From contig CAWGVZ010000015.1 of the NCBI GenBank assembly GCA_963826035.1, positions 310,001-374,000 on the forward strand: a DNA stretch of 64,000 nucleotides. The letters run 5' to 3'. This document shows positions 9,324-17,780 of the stretch, piece by piece (the stretch's first letter is position 1; each line of letters opens with the position of its first letter). Position numbers and translations under genes: made by a program. The notes below the pieces were generated by a model. The model was not told the origin of the DNA. It did not search any database and saw only the letters and a program-made list of their open reading frames with translations. The DNA is from Actinophytocola sp963826035. Its GTDB lineage: Bacteria; Actinomycetota; Actinomycetes; Mycobacteriales; Pseudonocardiaceae.

Positions 9324-10522
9324 CCAACGACGAGCTGGACCTCTTCTCCGATCAGCGGACCGAGCGGCGCAGGCCGGTCCGAAAGCCGGCCCGCAAACCC
9401 AAGAAGCGACGCACGACGCTGTGGGTGAGCATGGCCGTGGTGCTGGTGTTGATCGGTGTCGGCGGCTACTACGGCCTGCGGCAGATCCTCGACATCGGCA
9501 GCTACGACGACTTCGCCGGCGCCGGTGAGTCGGACGTCGTGGTGCGGGTGGAGCCGGGTGACTCGACCGGTGACATCGCCGCGACGCTCGCCGAGGCCGG
9601 CGTGGTGGCCAGTTCCCGCGCGTTCGTGAACGCGGCGGAGTCCGACGACCGGGTGCGCAGCGTCCAACCCGGCTACTACGTCATGAGGGCCAAGGCGTCC
9701 GGCGCCGAGGCGGTGAAGACGATCGTCGACCCGGAGTCGCGGGTCGGCAACATCCAGATCCCGCCGGGTAGCACGCTGCACGACATCACGAAGACCGACC
9801 AGACGGTCGAGCCGGGCATCGTCAACAGGCTCGCGGAAGCGTCGTGCGCGGACCTGAACGGCGAGAGCACGTGTGTGCCGGTCGAGGAGTTGCAGGCCGT
9901 GGCCGACACCGCGGACCTGGCCGCGCTGGGCGCGCCGGACTGGGTGGTCCCGAACGCGGCGACCGCGGAACCGGCCAGGCGCCTCGAGGGTCTGGTCCTG
10001 CCCGGTGTGTACGACGTGCGGCCCGGTTCGAATGCCGAGGAGCTGTGGAAGCAGCTGGTCACCGATTCGGCCACGAAGTTACAGGCGCTCGGCTGGCCGG
10101 ACGCCGCCGCCGACACCGGCTACACGCCCTACCAGGTGCTGACCATGGCGTCGCTGGTCGAGCGTGAAGCCATCAAGGTCGACTTCGGCAAGGTGTCCCG
10201 AGTGACGTACAACCGGCTGAAGGACGGCATGGAGCTGGAGTACGACTCCACCATCAACTACGTGCAGAACGAGCCGACCATCCGCACGGACTCGAGCGAC
10301 CGCGAGACGCCAGGGCCGTACAACTCGTACCTGAACACCGGTCTGCCGCCCACGCCGATCTCCGCGCCGAGCGAGGAGGCACTCGCGGCGGCGGTCACGC
10401 CGGAGGAAGGCGAGTGGCTGTTCTTCGTGCGCTGCGAGAAGAACGGCATGTCGTGCTTCGCCACGAACAACGACGAGCACGAGGCGAACGTGGATCTGGC
10501 GCAGGAACGCGGTGCCTACTGA
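9320..10522 (+). CDS. mltG: Endolytic murein transglycosylase MltG (YceG-like)
   Basis: Membrane-anchored glycan-strand terminator of 400 residues. A basic cytoplasmic N-terminus is followed by a transmembrane helix at about 35-55 (VSMAVVLVLIGVGGYYGL), a LysM-like region, and the YceG catalytic domain with ASLVEREA (catalytic Glu), LEYDSTINYV, and PYNSYLNTGLPPTPIS. It cleaves nascent peptidoglycan beside the elongation machinery. It overlaps ruvX (ATGA) and extends 11 nt into aroE. Confidence 0.93.
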   Translation: MTNDELDLFSDQRTERRRPVRKPARKPKKRRTTLWVSMAVVLVLIGVGGYYGLRQILDIGSYDDFAGAGESDVVVRVEPGDSTGDIAATLAEAGVVASSRAFVNAAESDDRVRSVQPGYYVMRAKASGAEAVKTIVDPESRVGNIQIPPGSTLHDITKTDQTVEPGIVNRLAEASCADLNGESTCVPVEELQAVADTADLAALGAPDWVVPNAATAEPARRLEGLVLPGVYDVRPGSNAEELWKQLVTDSATKLQALGWPDAAADTGYTPYQVLTMASLVEREAIKVDFGKVSRVTYNRLKDGMELEYDSTINYVQNEPTIRTDSSDRETPGPYNSYLNTGLPPTPISAPSEEALAAAVTPEEGEWLFFVRCEKNGMSCFATNNDEHEANVDLAQERGAY

Positions 10523-11351
10523 GTTCCGGGCCGCCGTTGTCGGTTCACCGGTGGCACATTCGCTGTCGCCGGTACTGCATCTGGCCGCCTACCGCGCGTT
10601 GGGCCTGACCGGCTGGAGCTACGAACGGATCGAGGCGGACGCGGCGGCTCTCCCGGCGCTGGTCGCGTCGCTGGACTCGACGTGGGCGGGCCTGTCGGTC
10701 ACCATGCCCGGCAAGCGGGCGGCGCTGGAGCTGGCCGCCCGCGCCGCCCCGCGCGCGGTGGCCGTAGGGGCGGCGAACACGTTGGTGCCACAGGGTTCGG
10801 GGGAGTGGCACGCGGACTGTACGGACGTCGACGGGGTGGTCGGCGCGCTGCGCGCGGCCGCCGGGTACGAGCCCGTGGCCGGTGCGGCGGGCGTGGTGCT
10901 GGGCGCCGGGGGCACGGCGTGCGCGGCGATCGCGGGGCTCGCCGAGCTCGGGGTATCGTCGGTGTCCGTGGTCGCCAGGTCGCCGGAACGCGCACAGGAT
11001 GCCGTGCGCTGCGCGGAAAAACTGGGAATCGCGGTGGAATTGGTGCCGTGGTCGTCGCTGGCGGCGGTGGCGTCGTCGGCCACCGTGCTGGTGAACACGG
11101 CGCCGTCGGCCGCGACGGAGCCGCATGTAGCGGCGCTGGCCGGCGCTTCGTACGTGCTGGACGTGATCTACCATCCGTGGCCGACCCCGCTGGCGCAGGC
11201 ACGGGACGGCCGGCTGGCGACCGGCCTGGACATGTTGCTGCACCAGGCTTTCGGCCAGGTGGAACAGTTCACCGGCCAACCCGCGCCACGTGCCGCCATG
11301 CGCGAGGCACTGCACGAGGCGACCGGCGGAATACTGGAGCTGCCGATATGA
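10512..11351 (+). CDS. aroE: Shikimate dehydrogenase
   Basis: NADP-dependent enzyme of 279 residues converting 3-dehydroshikimate to shikimate. Substrate-site motifs are SPVAHSLSPVLH at the N-terminus, SVTMPGK with the catalytic Lys, NTLV, and DCTDVDG with the paired Asp. The nucleotide-binding domain carries LGAGGTA, and LLHQAFGQVEQFTG is the conserved C-terminal helix. The GTG start lies 11 nt inside mltG; the stop overlaps the GrpB-like start. It belongs with aroC, aroK, aroB and aroQ in this window, though not as one operon. Confidence 0.95.
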   Translation: MPTEFRAAVVGSPVAHSLSPVLHLAAYRALGLTGWSYERIEADAAALPALVASLDSTWAGLSVTMPGKRAALELAARAAPRAVAVGAANTLVPQGSGEWHADCTDVDGVVGALRAAAGYEPVAGAAGVVLGAGGTACAAIAGLAELGVSSVSVVARSPERAQDAVRCAEKLGIAVELVPWSSLAAVASSATVLVNTAPSAATEPHVAALAGASYVLDVIYHPWPTPLAQARDGRLATGLDMLLHQAFGQVEQFTGQPAPRAAMREALHEATGGILELPI

Positions 11352-11908
11352 CGGACGACGACTACTTGCGCGCCGTGACGATCGGCGAACTGGAGCCGTA
11401 CGCGGTCAAGGTCGTCATCGAGGACTACGACCCGGCATGGCCGTCATGGTTCGCGTCGGACCGCGCCCTGATCGTCGACGCGATCGGCGACACCGCGTTG
11501 TCGGTGGAGCACACGGGCTCGACCTCGGTACCCGGCCTGCCCGCCAAACCGATCATCGACATCCTGCTGCAGGTACCCGACTCGGCCGACGAGAGTTCCT
11601 ATGTGCCGCAACTGGAAGCGGTGGGATTCCCGCTGCGGGTCCGCGAGCCGGAGGACATAGAGCACCGGATGCTTCACCGTCGCGGCGAGCCACATGACGT
11701 GAACCTGCACGTGTACTCATCGGTGCACGCCGCGCGGGAGATCGCCAGGATCCTGGGCTTCCGCGACTGGCTGCGCACGCATGACGATGACCGAGACCGT
11801 TACGCGGCAACGAAACGTGAGCTGTCCAAGAAGGACTGGAAGTTCGTACAGAACTACGCGGACGCGAAGACGGAGATCATCGAGGAGATCATCGCGAAGT
11901 CGGTCTAG
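11348..11908 (+). CDS. GrpB (UPF0157) family protein
   Basis: Protein of 186 residues with the family signature EHTGSTSVPGLPAKPIIDI at about residues 49-67 and HDVNLHVY near the middle. This is a nucleotidyltransferase-fold family of uncertain activity, sometimes fused to dephospho-CoA kinase. The ATG overlaps the aroE stop. A strong inverted repeat directly after the stop probably ends this operon. Confidence 0.88.
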   Translation: MTDDDYLRAVTIGELEPYAVKVVIEDYDPAWPSWFASDRALIVDAIGDTALSVEHTGSTSVPGLPAKPIIDILLQVPDSADESSYVPQLEAVGFPLRVREPEDIEHRMLHRRGEPHDVNLHVYSSVHAAREIARILGFRDWLRTHDDDRDRYAATKRELSKKDWKFVQNYADAKTEIIEEIIAKSV

Positions 11909-11915
11909 TCACGAA

Positions 11916-11942
11916 ACCGAGCGAATGGTCCATTCGCTCGGT
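11916..11942 (+). terminator. Hairpin terminator after the aroE-grpB operon
   Basis: Arms ACCGAGCGAATGG and CCATTCGCTCGGT are perfect complements separated by one base, beginning 8 nt after the GrpB-like stop and followed by a pyrimidine-rich run. It also lies upstream of the prepilin peptidase start. Confidence 0.7.
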
Positions 11943-11985
11943 CTGCTCCTTGCGGCGGTATCCCGTACAGGGCCACCGTGGACAC

Positions 11986-12624
11986 ATGGGTTTCGTCATC
12001 GGTCTCATCAGCGGTGCACTGGCAGGCGCGGCCGGACACCGCCTGCTGCTCAACCTCCGCCGCGGCACGAGAGTCCACATAGGATGGTGCGTCGGCGGGG
12101 TGGGCGCGCTGTGGTCCGTGGTGGGCTGGCGATGGGCGGCGGGTGCCCTACCGTGGTGGTGGCTTCCAGTCCCGGCGATGCTGGCATGGTTCGGTGTCCT
12201 ACTGGCGGCGACGGACCTACGCCACAGCCGCCTGCCAGACGCACTGACCCTGCCCGCATACCCGGTACTGGCGGTGGCGACGGCGTTGGCGGCAAGCCAA
12301 ACGGGCTGGCACCTGGCGATAGGCGCAACCCTGGGCGCCCTGGCCTTGTACAGCCTGCACGCGGCAGTCCACCTAACGCGCCCAACGGCCCTGGGCGCGG
12401 GCGACGTGAAACTGTCGGGCCCGGTGGGCGCGGCCCTGGGCGCCGTCGGCTGGCCGGCGGTACTGGTGGGCACCACCCTGGCGGCCATCCTGACGCTGAC
12501 CCTCCAAGCACTGGCCCCACGAACAACCAGGCTCCGCTGGCGAACCGGCATCCCGCACGGCCCAGGCCTACTGACAGCGACCTTCCTGCTGACAACCTTC
12601 CCCGGTCCAACAATCCCACCCTGA
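11986..12624 (+). CDS. A24-family prepilin peptidase-like membrane protease
   Basis: Integral membrane protein of about 212 residues, made almost entirely of hydrophobic helices. The two catalytic Asp motifs of type IV prepilin peptidases are present: ATDLRHSRLPDALTLP at about residue 83 and GAGDVKLSG at about residue 142. The N-terminal cysteine/methylase domain of long prepilin peptidases is absent, so this is the short TadV/CpaA-like form that processes Flp-type pilins. No pilus genes are nearby. ATG 11986 is taken because it begins directly with the first helix. Confidence 0.8.
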   Translation: MGFVIGLISGALAGAAGHRLLLNLRRGTRVHIGWCVGGVGALWSVVGWRWAAGALPWWWLPVPAMLAWFGVLLAATDLRHSRLPDALTLPAYPVLAVATALAASQTGWHLAIGATLGALALYSLHAAVHLTRPTALGAGDVKLSGPVGAALGAVGWPAVLVGTTLAAILTLTLQALAPRTTRLRWRTGIPHGPGLLTATFLLTTFPGPTIPP

Positions 12625-12769
12625 CCCACCCGCGACAGCACCTCGGCGTGCCGACCCCGACCGCTCAAGTGAGGAGGAACAGCCACTCCCCGAAGAAGAT
12701 CCCGGCATGTCCCCAACAAGCACGTCCGGAAGCAAAGAACCAACACACCCACGACCGCCAAGGAGGCAC

Positions 12770-13545
12770 ACCAACCCGGCGACAGATACGCCACCCCGAC
12801 CCCGACCACCCGGCTGGCCGACCAACCCCGATCACCCGGCCGGCGAGCCCAACCGTCCACCCGCCCCGACCACCCACTCCGACCGGCTAGCCACCCGGCT
12901 GGCCGACCAACCCCGATCACCCGGCTGACGCGCCGGCCCGATGACCCGGCCAGCGAGCCCGCCCGATCACCCTGACCGACTGGCCGACCAACTCGATCAT
13001 CCGACTGACGTGCCGGTCTGATCACCCGGCCGGCGAGCCAACCGTCCACCCACCCCGACCGACTGTCCACCTGGCTAGCCGACCAAATCCGATCACCCGG
13101 CCGGCGGGGCCCGCCCCGTCCACCCACCCCGACCGACTGGCTAGCCGGCTGGTCGACCAACCCGATTACCCCTCGGCCTGACCGGTCTGATTACCCGGCC
13201 AGAGGGGCCCGCCCGACCACCCACCCCGACCGGCCGGCCGGCCGGCCACCCAGCTGGTCGACCAATCCGCTCAATCGGCCACCCACCCCCGACCGACCAC
13301 TCACCCCTGACCGACTGGCCACCCGATTCGCCGACCAACCCGATCACCCGGCCGGGTCCGCCCGATCACCCGCCCGACTGACTGGCCGCCCGGCTGGCCG
13401 ACCAACTCGATCACTCCCGCCGACTGACCGTTCTGAACACTCGGTCGGCGGGGCCTGCCCGACCACCCACCCCAACCGGCTGGCCACCCGATCACCTGAC
13501 CGACAGGCCAGTGCAACCAACTCGACCCACACGACCGACCCAACC
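12770..13545. repeat. Field of degenerate ~75-nt repeats, non-coding
   Basis: About eight diverged copies of a unit containing CCGACCAAC-CCGATCACCCGG begin near 12822, 12902, 12972, 13078, 13154, 13257, 13332 and 13397. They are separated by CCACCCCGACCGACTGG-type links. Long frames on both strands are low-complexity (Gly/Arg/Trp or Pro/Thr/Arg rich) and have no start signals or domains. Base use (CC and GACC steps) differs from neighbouring genes. Spacing varies from about 65 to 110 nt. Confidence 0.7.
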
Positions 13546-14343
13546 CGGCCCCATCCAACTAATCACTTCAGCTGAGCTGTCCCGGTCGGATCGGCCACCT
13601 GAGCGACTGATCGAGCAGACCCGCGCGTCCTACCGACCCGACTCCACTCGCCCAATAAACTCGACAGGCCCAGCTGGCCCAGGCCCGGCCGCGGGAGTCC
13701 GGCGGTCAGCGGAGTCCGGCAGAGACCAGTGGGCCCTGCGAGAAACCGGGACGCGACATCCGCGACGGAGTCCCGGTCCACGCGGAGGCCGGTACAACAT
13801 CGGTTGGCGCGTCAGCCGGTGCGGCTGCGAGTTGGCTGTCCGAGGTCGGAGAGATTCAAGCTAGCTCTAGATCGGAGGTGTTCAGCAGGCCAATCAGTCA
13901 GTCCGTGATGCCGTAGCGGTTCGGTGCCGTGACCGGCCGGTCCGGGTTGGGCCGCTGTTCCCGGATGCCCATGCCTGCGTCAGTTACCCGGTATCAGCGA
14001 CTCGCGACCCACCGTGCATCGATCGCAGCTCGGTAGTCCGCTGGCCCACGCCTGACGTGAACCAGGGCCGCTCAACCAGGTGCTCGCCGCCCCTGAGCTT
14101 GTGCGGCCATGGCAGCAGGAAAAGACAGGTCCGAAGCACGGCTGAGATGCCGGCGTTGGCCAGCTCGCATCCCGGGACGCGCGTTCCGAGATGTGGAACG
14201 CCGAGCGAGCTGGCGTCACCGGATCGAAGAACTACCAGGAAGGAGGTATCGAATGACAGCTACACCCCGGCTGAGCGGCGAGTGAACCGGTCAGCGCACC
14301 GGTGCGGTCGTAGCGCATCGGCGAGGCATGACAGGATCAGCGG
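13546..14343. other. Intergenic region before aroC with no supported gene
   Basis: No frame here has a family match or a credible start, except one 10-codon reading frame at 14253-14285 (see that entry). A CAGGAT element at 14332-14337, 6 nt before the aroC GTG, could be a leaderless -10. The rest looks like unconstrained sequence. Confidence 0.5.
14253..14285 (+). other. Candidate 10-residue leader peptide with strong ribosome binding site
   Basis: AGGAAGGAGG lies 6 nt before an ATG that opens a frame reading MTATPRLSGE then TGA, 58 nt ahead of aroC. The Shine-Dalgarno match is the best in the neighbourhood but serves no long gene. It contains no run of aromatic codons, so a classical attenuation leader is not supported. 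It could be a short leader or the remnant start of a lost gene. Confidence 0.3.
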
Positions 14344-15537
14344 GTGTTGCGCTGGATCACCGCTGGGGAATCGCACGGACCGGCACTGGTCGCCGTGCTC
14401 GAGGGCATGGTCGCCGGGGTCGAGATCACCACGGCCGAGTTGGACGAGCAGCTCGCTCGCCGGCGGCTCGGGCTCGGACGTAGCCCCCGCATGGGCTTCG
14501 AGACCGACCGGGTCGAGTTCCTCGGGGGAGTCCGTCACGGGCTGACCCAGGGCGGACCGGTCGCCGTGCGGATCGACAACGCCGAGTGGCCCAAGTGGGA
14601 GAAGGTCATGTCGGCCGATCCGGTCGACCCCGCCGAACTGGCCGGCCTCGCCCGCAACGAGCCGCTCACCCGGCCGCGACCCGGGCACGCCGACCTGGCC
14701 GGCATGCAGAAGTTCGGCTTCGACGACGCCCGCCCGGTCCTCGAACGCGCCAGCGCTCGCGAGACGGCCGCCCGCACGGCACTCGGCACGGTCGCCCGCT
14801 CGTTCCTGCGGCAGTTGCTCGGCGTCGAGGTGATCAGCCACGTCGTCTCGATCGGCGGCGCGGAGGCACCCGAAGGCCCGTTGCCGGGCCCCGGCGATCT
14901 CAAAGCCATTGACGAGAGCCCCGTCCGCGCGTTCGACCCCGCCGGCACCGAAGCGATGGTGGCCGAGGTCGAGGCGGTCAAGGCCGCCGGTGACACGGTG
15001 GGCGGCGTCATCGAGGTGATCGTCTACGGGCTGCCGCCGGGCCTCGGCTCGCACGTCCACTGGGACCGGCGCCTCGACGCACGCCTCGCCGCCGCGCTCA
15101 TGGGCGTCCAAGCCATGAAGGGTGTCGAGATCGGCGACGGCTTCACCACCGCCCGCCGCTGGGGCAGCAAGGCCCACGACGAGATCGACCTCGCCGAAGC
15201 AGGTGCCGTCAACGGCGTGAGCCGACGATCCAACCGCGCCGGCGGGCTCGAGGGCGGCATCACCAACGGCGAGCCGCTGCGCGCCAGGGTCGCCATGAAG
15301 CCGATCTCGACCGTCCCACGTGCACTGTCCACAATCGACACCGCGACCAAGGAACCCGCCGTCGCCATCCACCAGCGGTCCGACGTGTGCGCGGTGCCGC
15401 GGGCGGGCGTCGTGCTGGAGTCGGTCGTGGGGCTCGTGCTCGCCGAGGCCGCGCTGGAGAAGTTCGGCGGCGACTCGCTGCCCGAGACCCGCCGCAACGC
15501 CGAGTCCTACCTCAAGGCCCTGCAGGAGCGGTGGTGA
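14344..15537 (+). CDS. aroC: Chorismate synthase
   Basis: FMN-dependent enzyme of 397 residues that makes chorismate from EPSP, the last common step to aromatic amino acids, folate and menaquinone. Family signatures are GESHGPALVAVLEGM at the start, RPGHADLAGMQKFG, and SRRSNRAGGLEGGITNGEP near residue 300, plus MKPISTVP. Length is normal. GTG 14344 has no Shine-Dalgarno and may be leaderless (CAGGAT 6 nt before). The stop overlaps the aroK start as GTGA. Confidence 0.97.
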   Translation: MLRWITAGESHGPALVAVLEGMVAGVEITTAELDEQLARRRLGLGRSPRMGFETDRVEFLGGVRHGLTQGGPVAVRIDNAEWPKWEKVMSADPVDPAELAGLARNEPLTRPRPGHADLAGMQKFGFDDARPVLERASARETAARTALGTVARSFLRQLLGVEVISHVVSIGGAEAPEGPLPGPGDLKAIDESPVRAFDPAGTEAMVAEVEAVKAAGDTVGGVIEVIVYGLPPGLGSHVHWDRRLDARLAAALMGVQAMKGVEIGDGFTTARRWGSKAHDEIDLAEAGAVNGVSRRSNRAGGLEGGITNGEPLRARVAMKPISTVPRALSTIDTATKEPAVAIHQRSDVCAVPRAGVVLESVVGLVLAEAALEKFGGDSLPETRRNAESYLKALQERW

Positions 15538-16064
15538 CGGCCGTGCCCACCAACGGACCAGTACTGATCCTCGTCGGCCCGCCCGGCTCCGGTAAGAGCA
15601 CGGTCGGCCGGCTGGCGGCCGAGCGGCTGGGCGTGGGGTTCCGCGACTTCGACGACGACATCGAGCGCGTCCACGGCATCCCCGCCGGCGAACTGGTGGT
15701 CGAGCTGGGCCGCGAAAAGTTCCAGGAGTCCGAGCGCGACGTGCTGGCCGACCTGCTCCCGGCCCACACGGGCGTCCTCTCCCTGGGCGGCGGCACCCCC
15801 ACCGCCCCGGGCGTGCCGGAGCTACTGAAGCCGTTCCACGTGGTCTTCCTGGACGTGGACCTGGAGCAGCTGCTCAAGCGCGAGGGGCTGGTCCCGCTGC
15901 ACCCGTGGCTGCTGCCCAACCCGCGAGCTCACCTGCGGGAACTGCTGAACACCCGCCGCCCGATCTACACGGCCGTGTCGGCCACGACCGTGCCGACCAG
16001 CGGCCGCACCCCGGCCGAAGTACTGGCGGACGTGCTGGACAGCCTCCCGGTACCGACCGACTGA
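15534..16064 (+). CDS. aroK: Shikimate kinase-like protein with altered substrate-site arginines
   Basis: P-loop kinase of 176 residues in the usual aroC-aroK-aroB position. Walker A GPPGSGKST lies at about 15-23, the shikimate-binding Asp is in DFDDDIE, and LSLGGGT and LNTRRPIY match family blocks. Aligned by eye with mycobacterial AroK, the substrate Arg of the EFRRIE block (Arg58) is Gln here (KFQESE), and the lid Arg of RPLL (Arg117) is in HPWLL. Arg136 (RRPIY) is kept. It may be a diverged but active shikimate kinase, or have shifted substrate. The GTG overlaps the aroC stop. Confidence 0.82.
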   Translation: MTAVPTNGPVLILVGPPGSGKSTVGRLAAERLGVGFRDFDDDIERVHGIPAGELVVELGREKFQESERDVLADLLPAHTGVLSLGGGTPTAPGVPELLKPFHVVFLDVDLEQLLKREGLVPLHPWLLPNPRAHLRELLNTRRPIYTAVSATTVPTSGRTPAEVLADVLDSLPVPTD

Positions 16065-16149
16065 CGCGAAAACTGTCGGTGTCGATTGCTATGAGGTAAC
16101 CATGGCCATCGACCTCGATCGGGCCGGCGTGCTGGCGCTCGACAGGCGG

Positions 16150-16178
16150 CCGGGTGGCCCAGTCCCGAGGCCACCCGG
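16150..16178 (+). terminator. Hairpin between aroK and aroB
   Basis: CCGGGTGGCC and GGCCACCCGG form a perfect 10-bp stem with a 9-nt loop in the 269-nt gap between aroK and aroB. There is no T-run. It suggests aroB has its own promoter rather than reading through from aroK. The rest of the gap shows no supported gene. Confidence 0.5.
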
Positions 16179-16333
16179 CCGAACGGAACTCACCGGGGAA
16201 GACTGACCAGCGCGACCTGCCCCGTAGCGCCGGCGGGCGCTGCGAGGACGCACTCAAGAACCGAACCACCCTCGGCATCCGCGGCTGAGCCCTGCCATGC
16301 TCACCCCGTAGACCGACGCAGGAGGAGTGTGCG

Positions 16334-17413
16334 GTGGTAGAACGCATCCGGGTGGCGACGAGCCGGCCGTACGACGTGGTGATCGGCCGGGACCTGACCG
16401 ACGACCTGGTGGCGGCCGTCGGAGACACCCCGAAGGTCGCGATCGTGCACCCGCCGACCCTCGTCACCACCGCGGAATCCCACCGGCAGCGCCTCCGCGC
16501 GGCCGGCCTGGACGCCCACCTGATCGCCATCCCCGACGCCGAGGCCGGCAAGACCCTCGCGGTGGCCGGGTTCTGCTGGGACGCGCTCGCCGCCATGGGA
16601 CTCGACCGCACGGGCACGGTGGTGGCGGTCGGCGGCGGCGCGGTCACCGACCTCGGCGGCTTCGTCGCCGCCACCTGGCTGCGCGGGGTCCGCCTGATCA
16701 ACGTGCCGACCACGCTGCTCGGCATGGTGGACGCGGCCGTCGGCGGCAAGACCGGCATCAACATCGACGCCGGCAAGAACCTGGTGGGCGCCTTCCACGA
16801 ACCGGCGGCCGTGGTGGCCGACCTGACCACCCTGCGCACGCTCCCGGCCGACGACCTGGCCGCCGGCATGGCCGAGGTGGTGAAGGGCGGCTTCATCGCC
16901 GACCCGAAGATCCTCGACCTGGTGGAGGCCGACCCGAAGACCGCGCTCGACCCGGACGGCGACGTCCTACCCGAGCTGGTCCGCCGCAAGATCCAGGTGA
17001 AGGCCGACGTGGTGGCGGCCGACCTCCGCGAGTCCAGCCTCCGCGAGATCCTCAACTACGGCCACACCCTCGCCCACGCCATCGAGCGCCGCGAGAACTA
17101 CACCTGGCGCCACGGCGCGGCCGTCAGCGTCGGCCTCGTGTTCGCCGCCGAGCTGGCCCGCGCGGCCGGCCGCCTCGACGACACCACCGTCGACCGGCAC
17201 CGCGCCGTCCTCGAGTCGATCGGCCTGCCCACCACCTACGAGCCCGGCGTGCTGCCCGAGCTGGTGGCCACCATGGCCGGCGACAAGAAGTCCCGCGCCG
17301 GGCGCCTGCGCTTCGTCGTCCTCGACGCGCTGGCCACACCCGGCCGCCTGGAGAACCCCGACCCCGAGCTGCTGGCCACGGCCTACGCCGCGGTCGCGGC
17401 CAGCAGCCCGTGA
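16334..17413 (+). CDS. aroB: 3-dehydroquinate synthase
   Basis: NAD- and metal-dependent enzyme of 359 residues that cyclises DAHP to 3-dehydroquinate. The NAD site VGGGAVTDLGGFVAATWLRG lies at about 96-115, followed by VPTTLLGMVDAAVGGKTGIN. Metal ligands are the Glu in AGMAEVVKGG and the His in NYGHTLAHAIE, with a further His in WRHGAAVSVG. AGGAGG precedes GTG 16334. The gene ends 2 nt from the convergent rhodanese gene. Confidence 0.96.
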   Translation: MVERIRVATSRPYDVVIGRDLTDDLVAAVGDTPKVAIVHPPTLVTTAESHRQRLRAAGLDAHLIAIPDAEAGKTLAVAGFCWDALAAMGLDRTGTVVAVGGGAVTDLGGFVAATWLRGVRLINVPTTLLGMVDAAVGGKTGINIDAGKNLVGAFHEPAAVVADLTTLRTLPADDLAAGMAEVVKGGFIADPKILDLVEADPKTALDPDGDVLPELVRRKIQVKADVVAADLRESSLREILNYGHTLAHAIERRENYTWRHGAAVSVGLVFAAELARAAGRLDDTTVDRHRAVLESIGLPTTYEPGVLPELVATMAGDKKSRAGRLRFVVLDALATPGRLENPDPELLATAYAAVAASSP

Positions 17414-17415
17414 GG

Positions 17416-17748
17416 TCAGCCCCGCGCCGACTCGACCGGCAGGCCGGCGCCCAGCCAGTCCTCGATGCCGTCGCGGTACTTGCGCACGTTCGAGTAGCCG
17501 AGCGTCTCGAGCTTCGACGCGACCTCCTGGCTGTTCCCGCACGCGGGGTTCGTGCAGTAGGTGACGATCGCGGCGGCCTTGTCCGGCAACACGGTCGCGG
17601 CCCTTGCCGACACGTCGTCGGCCACCAGCGGCACCGCGCCCGGCAGGTGCTGCTGGGCCCAGTACTGCCCGCCGAGGGCGTCGACCACCGTGACGGACCC
17701 CGCCTCGATGGCCGTCCGCAGCTCCGCCCGACTGATCAACGTGGTCAT
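17416..17748 (-). CDS. Rhodanese-like domain protein
   Basis: Single rhodanese domain of 110 residues. The active-site loop is TYCTNPACGNSQ, with the first Cys in the sulfur-accepting position, and GYSNVRKYRDGIEDWLGAGLPVE is the usual C-terminal end of the fold (split over two helices). Such proteins transfer sulfane sulfur or sense thiol stress. ATG 17748 has AAGGAG 7 nt upstream. It is divergent from the TetR gene, and a palindrome lies between them, so it is the likely target of that regulator. Confidence 0.82.
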   Translation of the reverse strand: MTTLISRAELRTAIEAGSVTVVDALGGQYWAQQHLPGAVPLVADDVSARAATVLPDKAAAIVTYCTNPACGNSQEVASKLETLGYSNVRKYRDGIEDWLGAGLPVESARG

Positions 17749-17766
17749 GAGAGGTACTCCTTAAGT

Positions 17767-17778
17767 GGACTAAAGTCC
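17767..17778. promoter_or_regulatory. Palindromic operator between rhodanese and TetR genes
   Basis: GGACT-AA-AGTCC is a perfect inverted repeat in the 32-nt divergent gap. The overlapping TAAAGT (17771-17776) could be the -10 of the TetR gene, with its ATG 4-10 nt downstream, so bound repressor would block both directions. Confidence 0.6.
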
Positions 17779-17780
17779 GG

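Noticed and set aside
11889..13160. Minus-strand 423-codon frame covering the repeat field and prepilin peptidase
   Set aside because: It has low-complexity Gly/Arg/Trp sequence, opposes a credible membrane protease gene, and shows no start signal.
16102..16206. 34-codon frame between aroK and aroB with GAGG 5 nt before its ATG
   Set aside because: It contains the strong hairpin at 16150-16178, has no family resemblance, and its codon content looks incidental.
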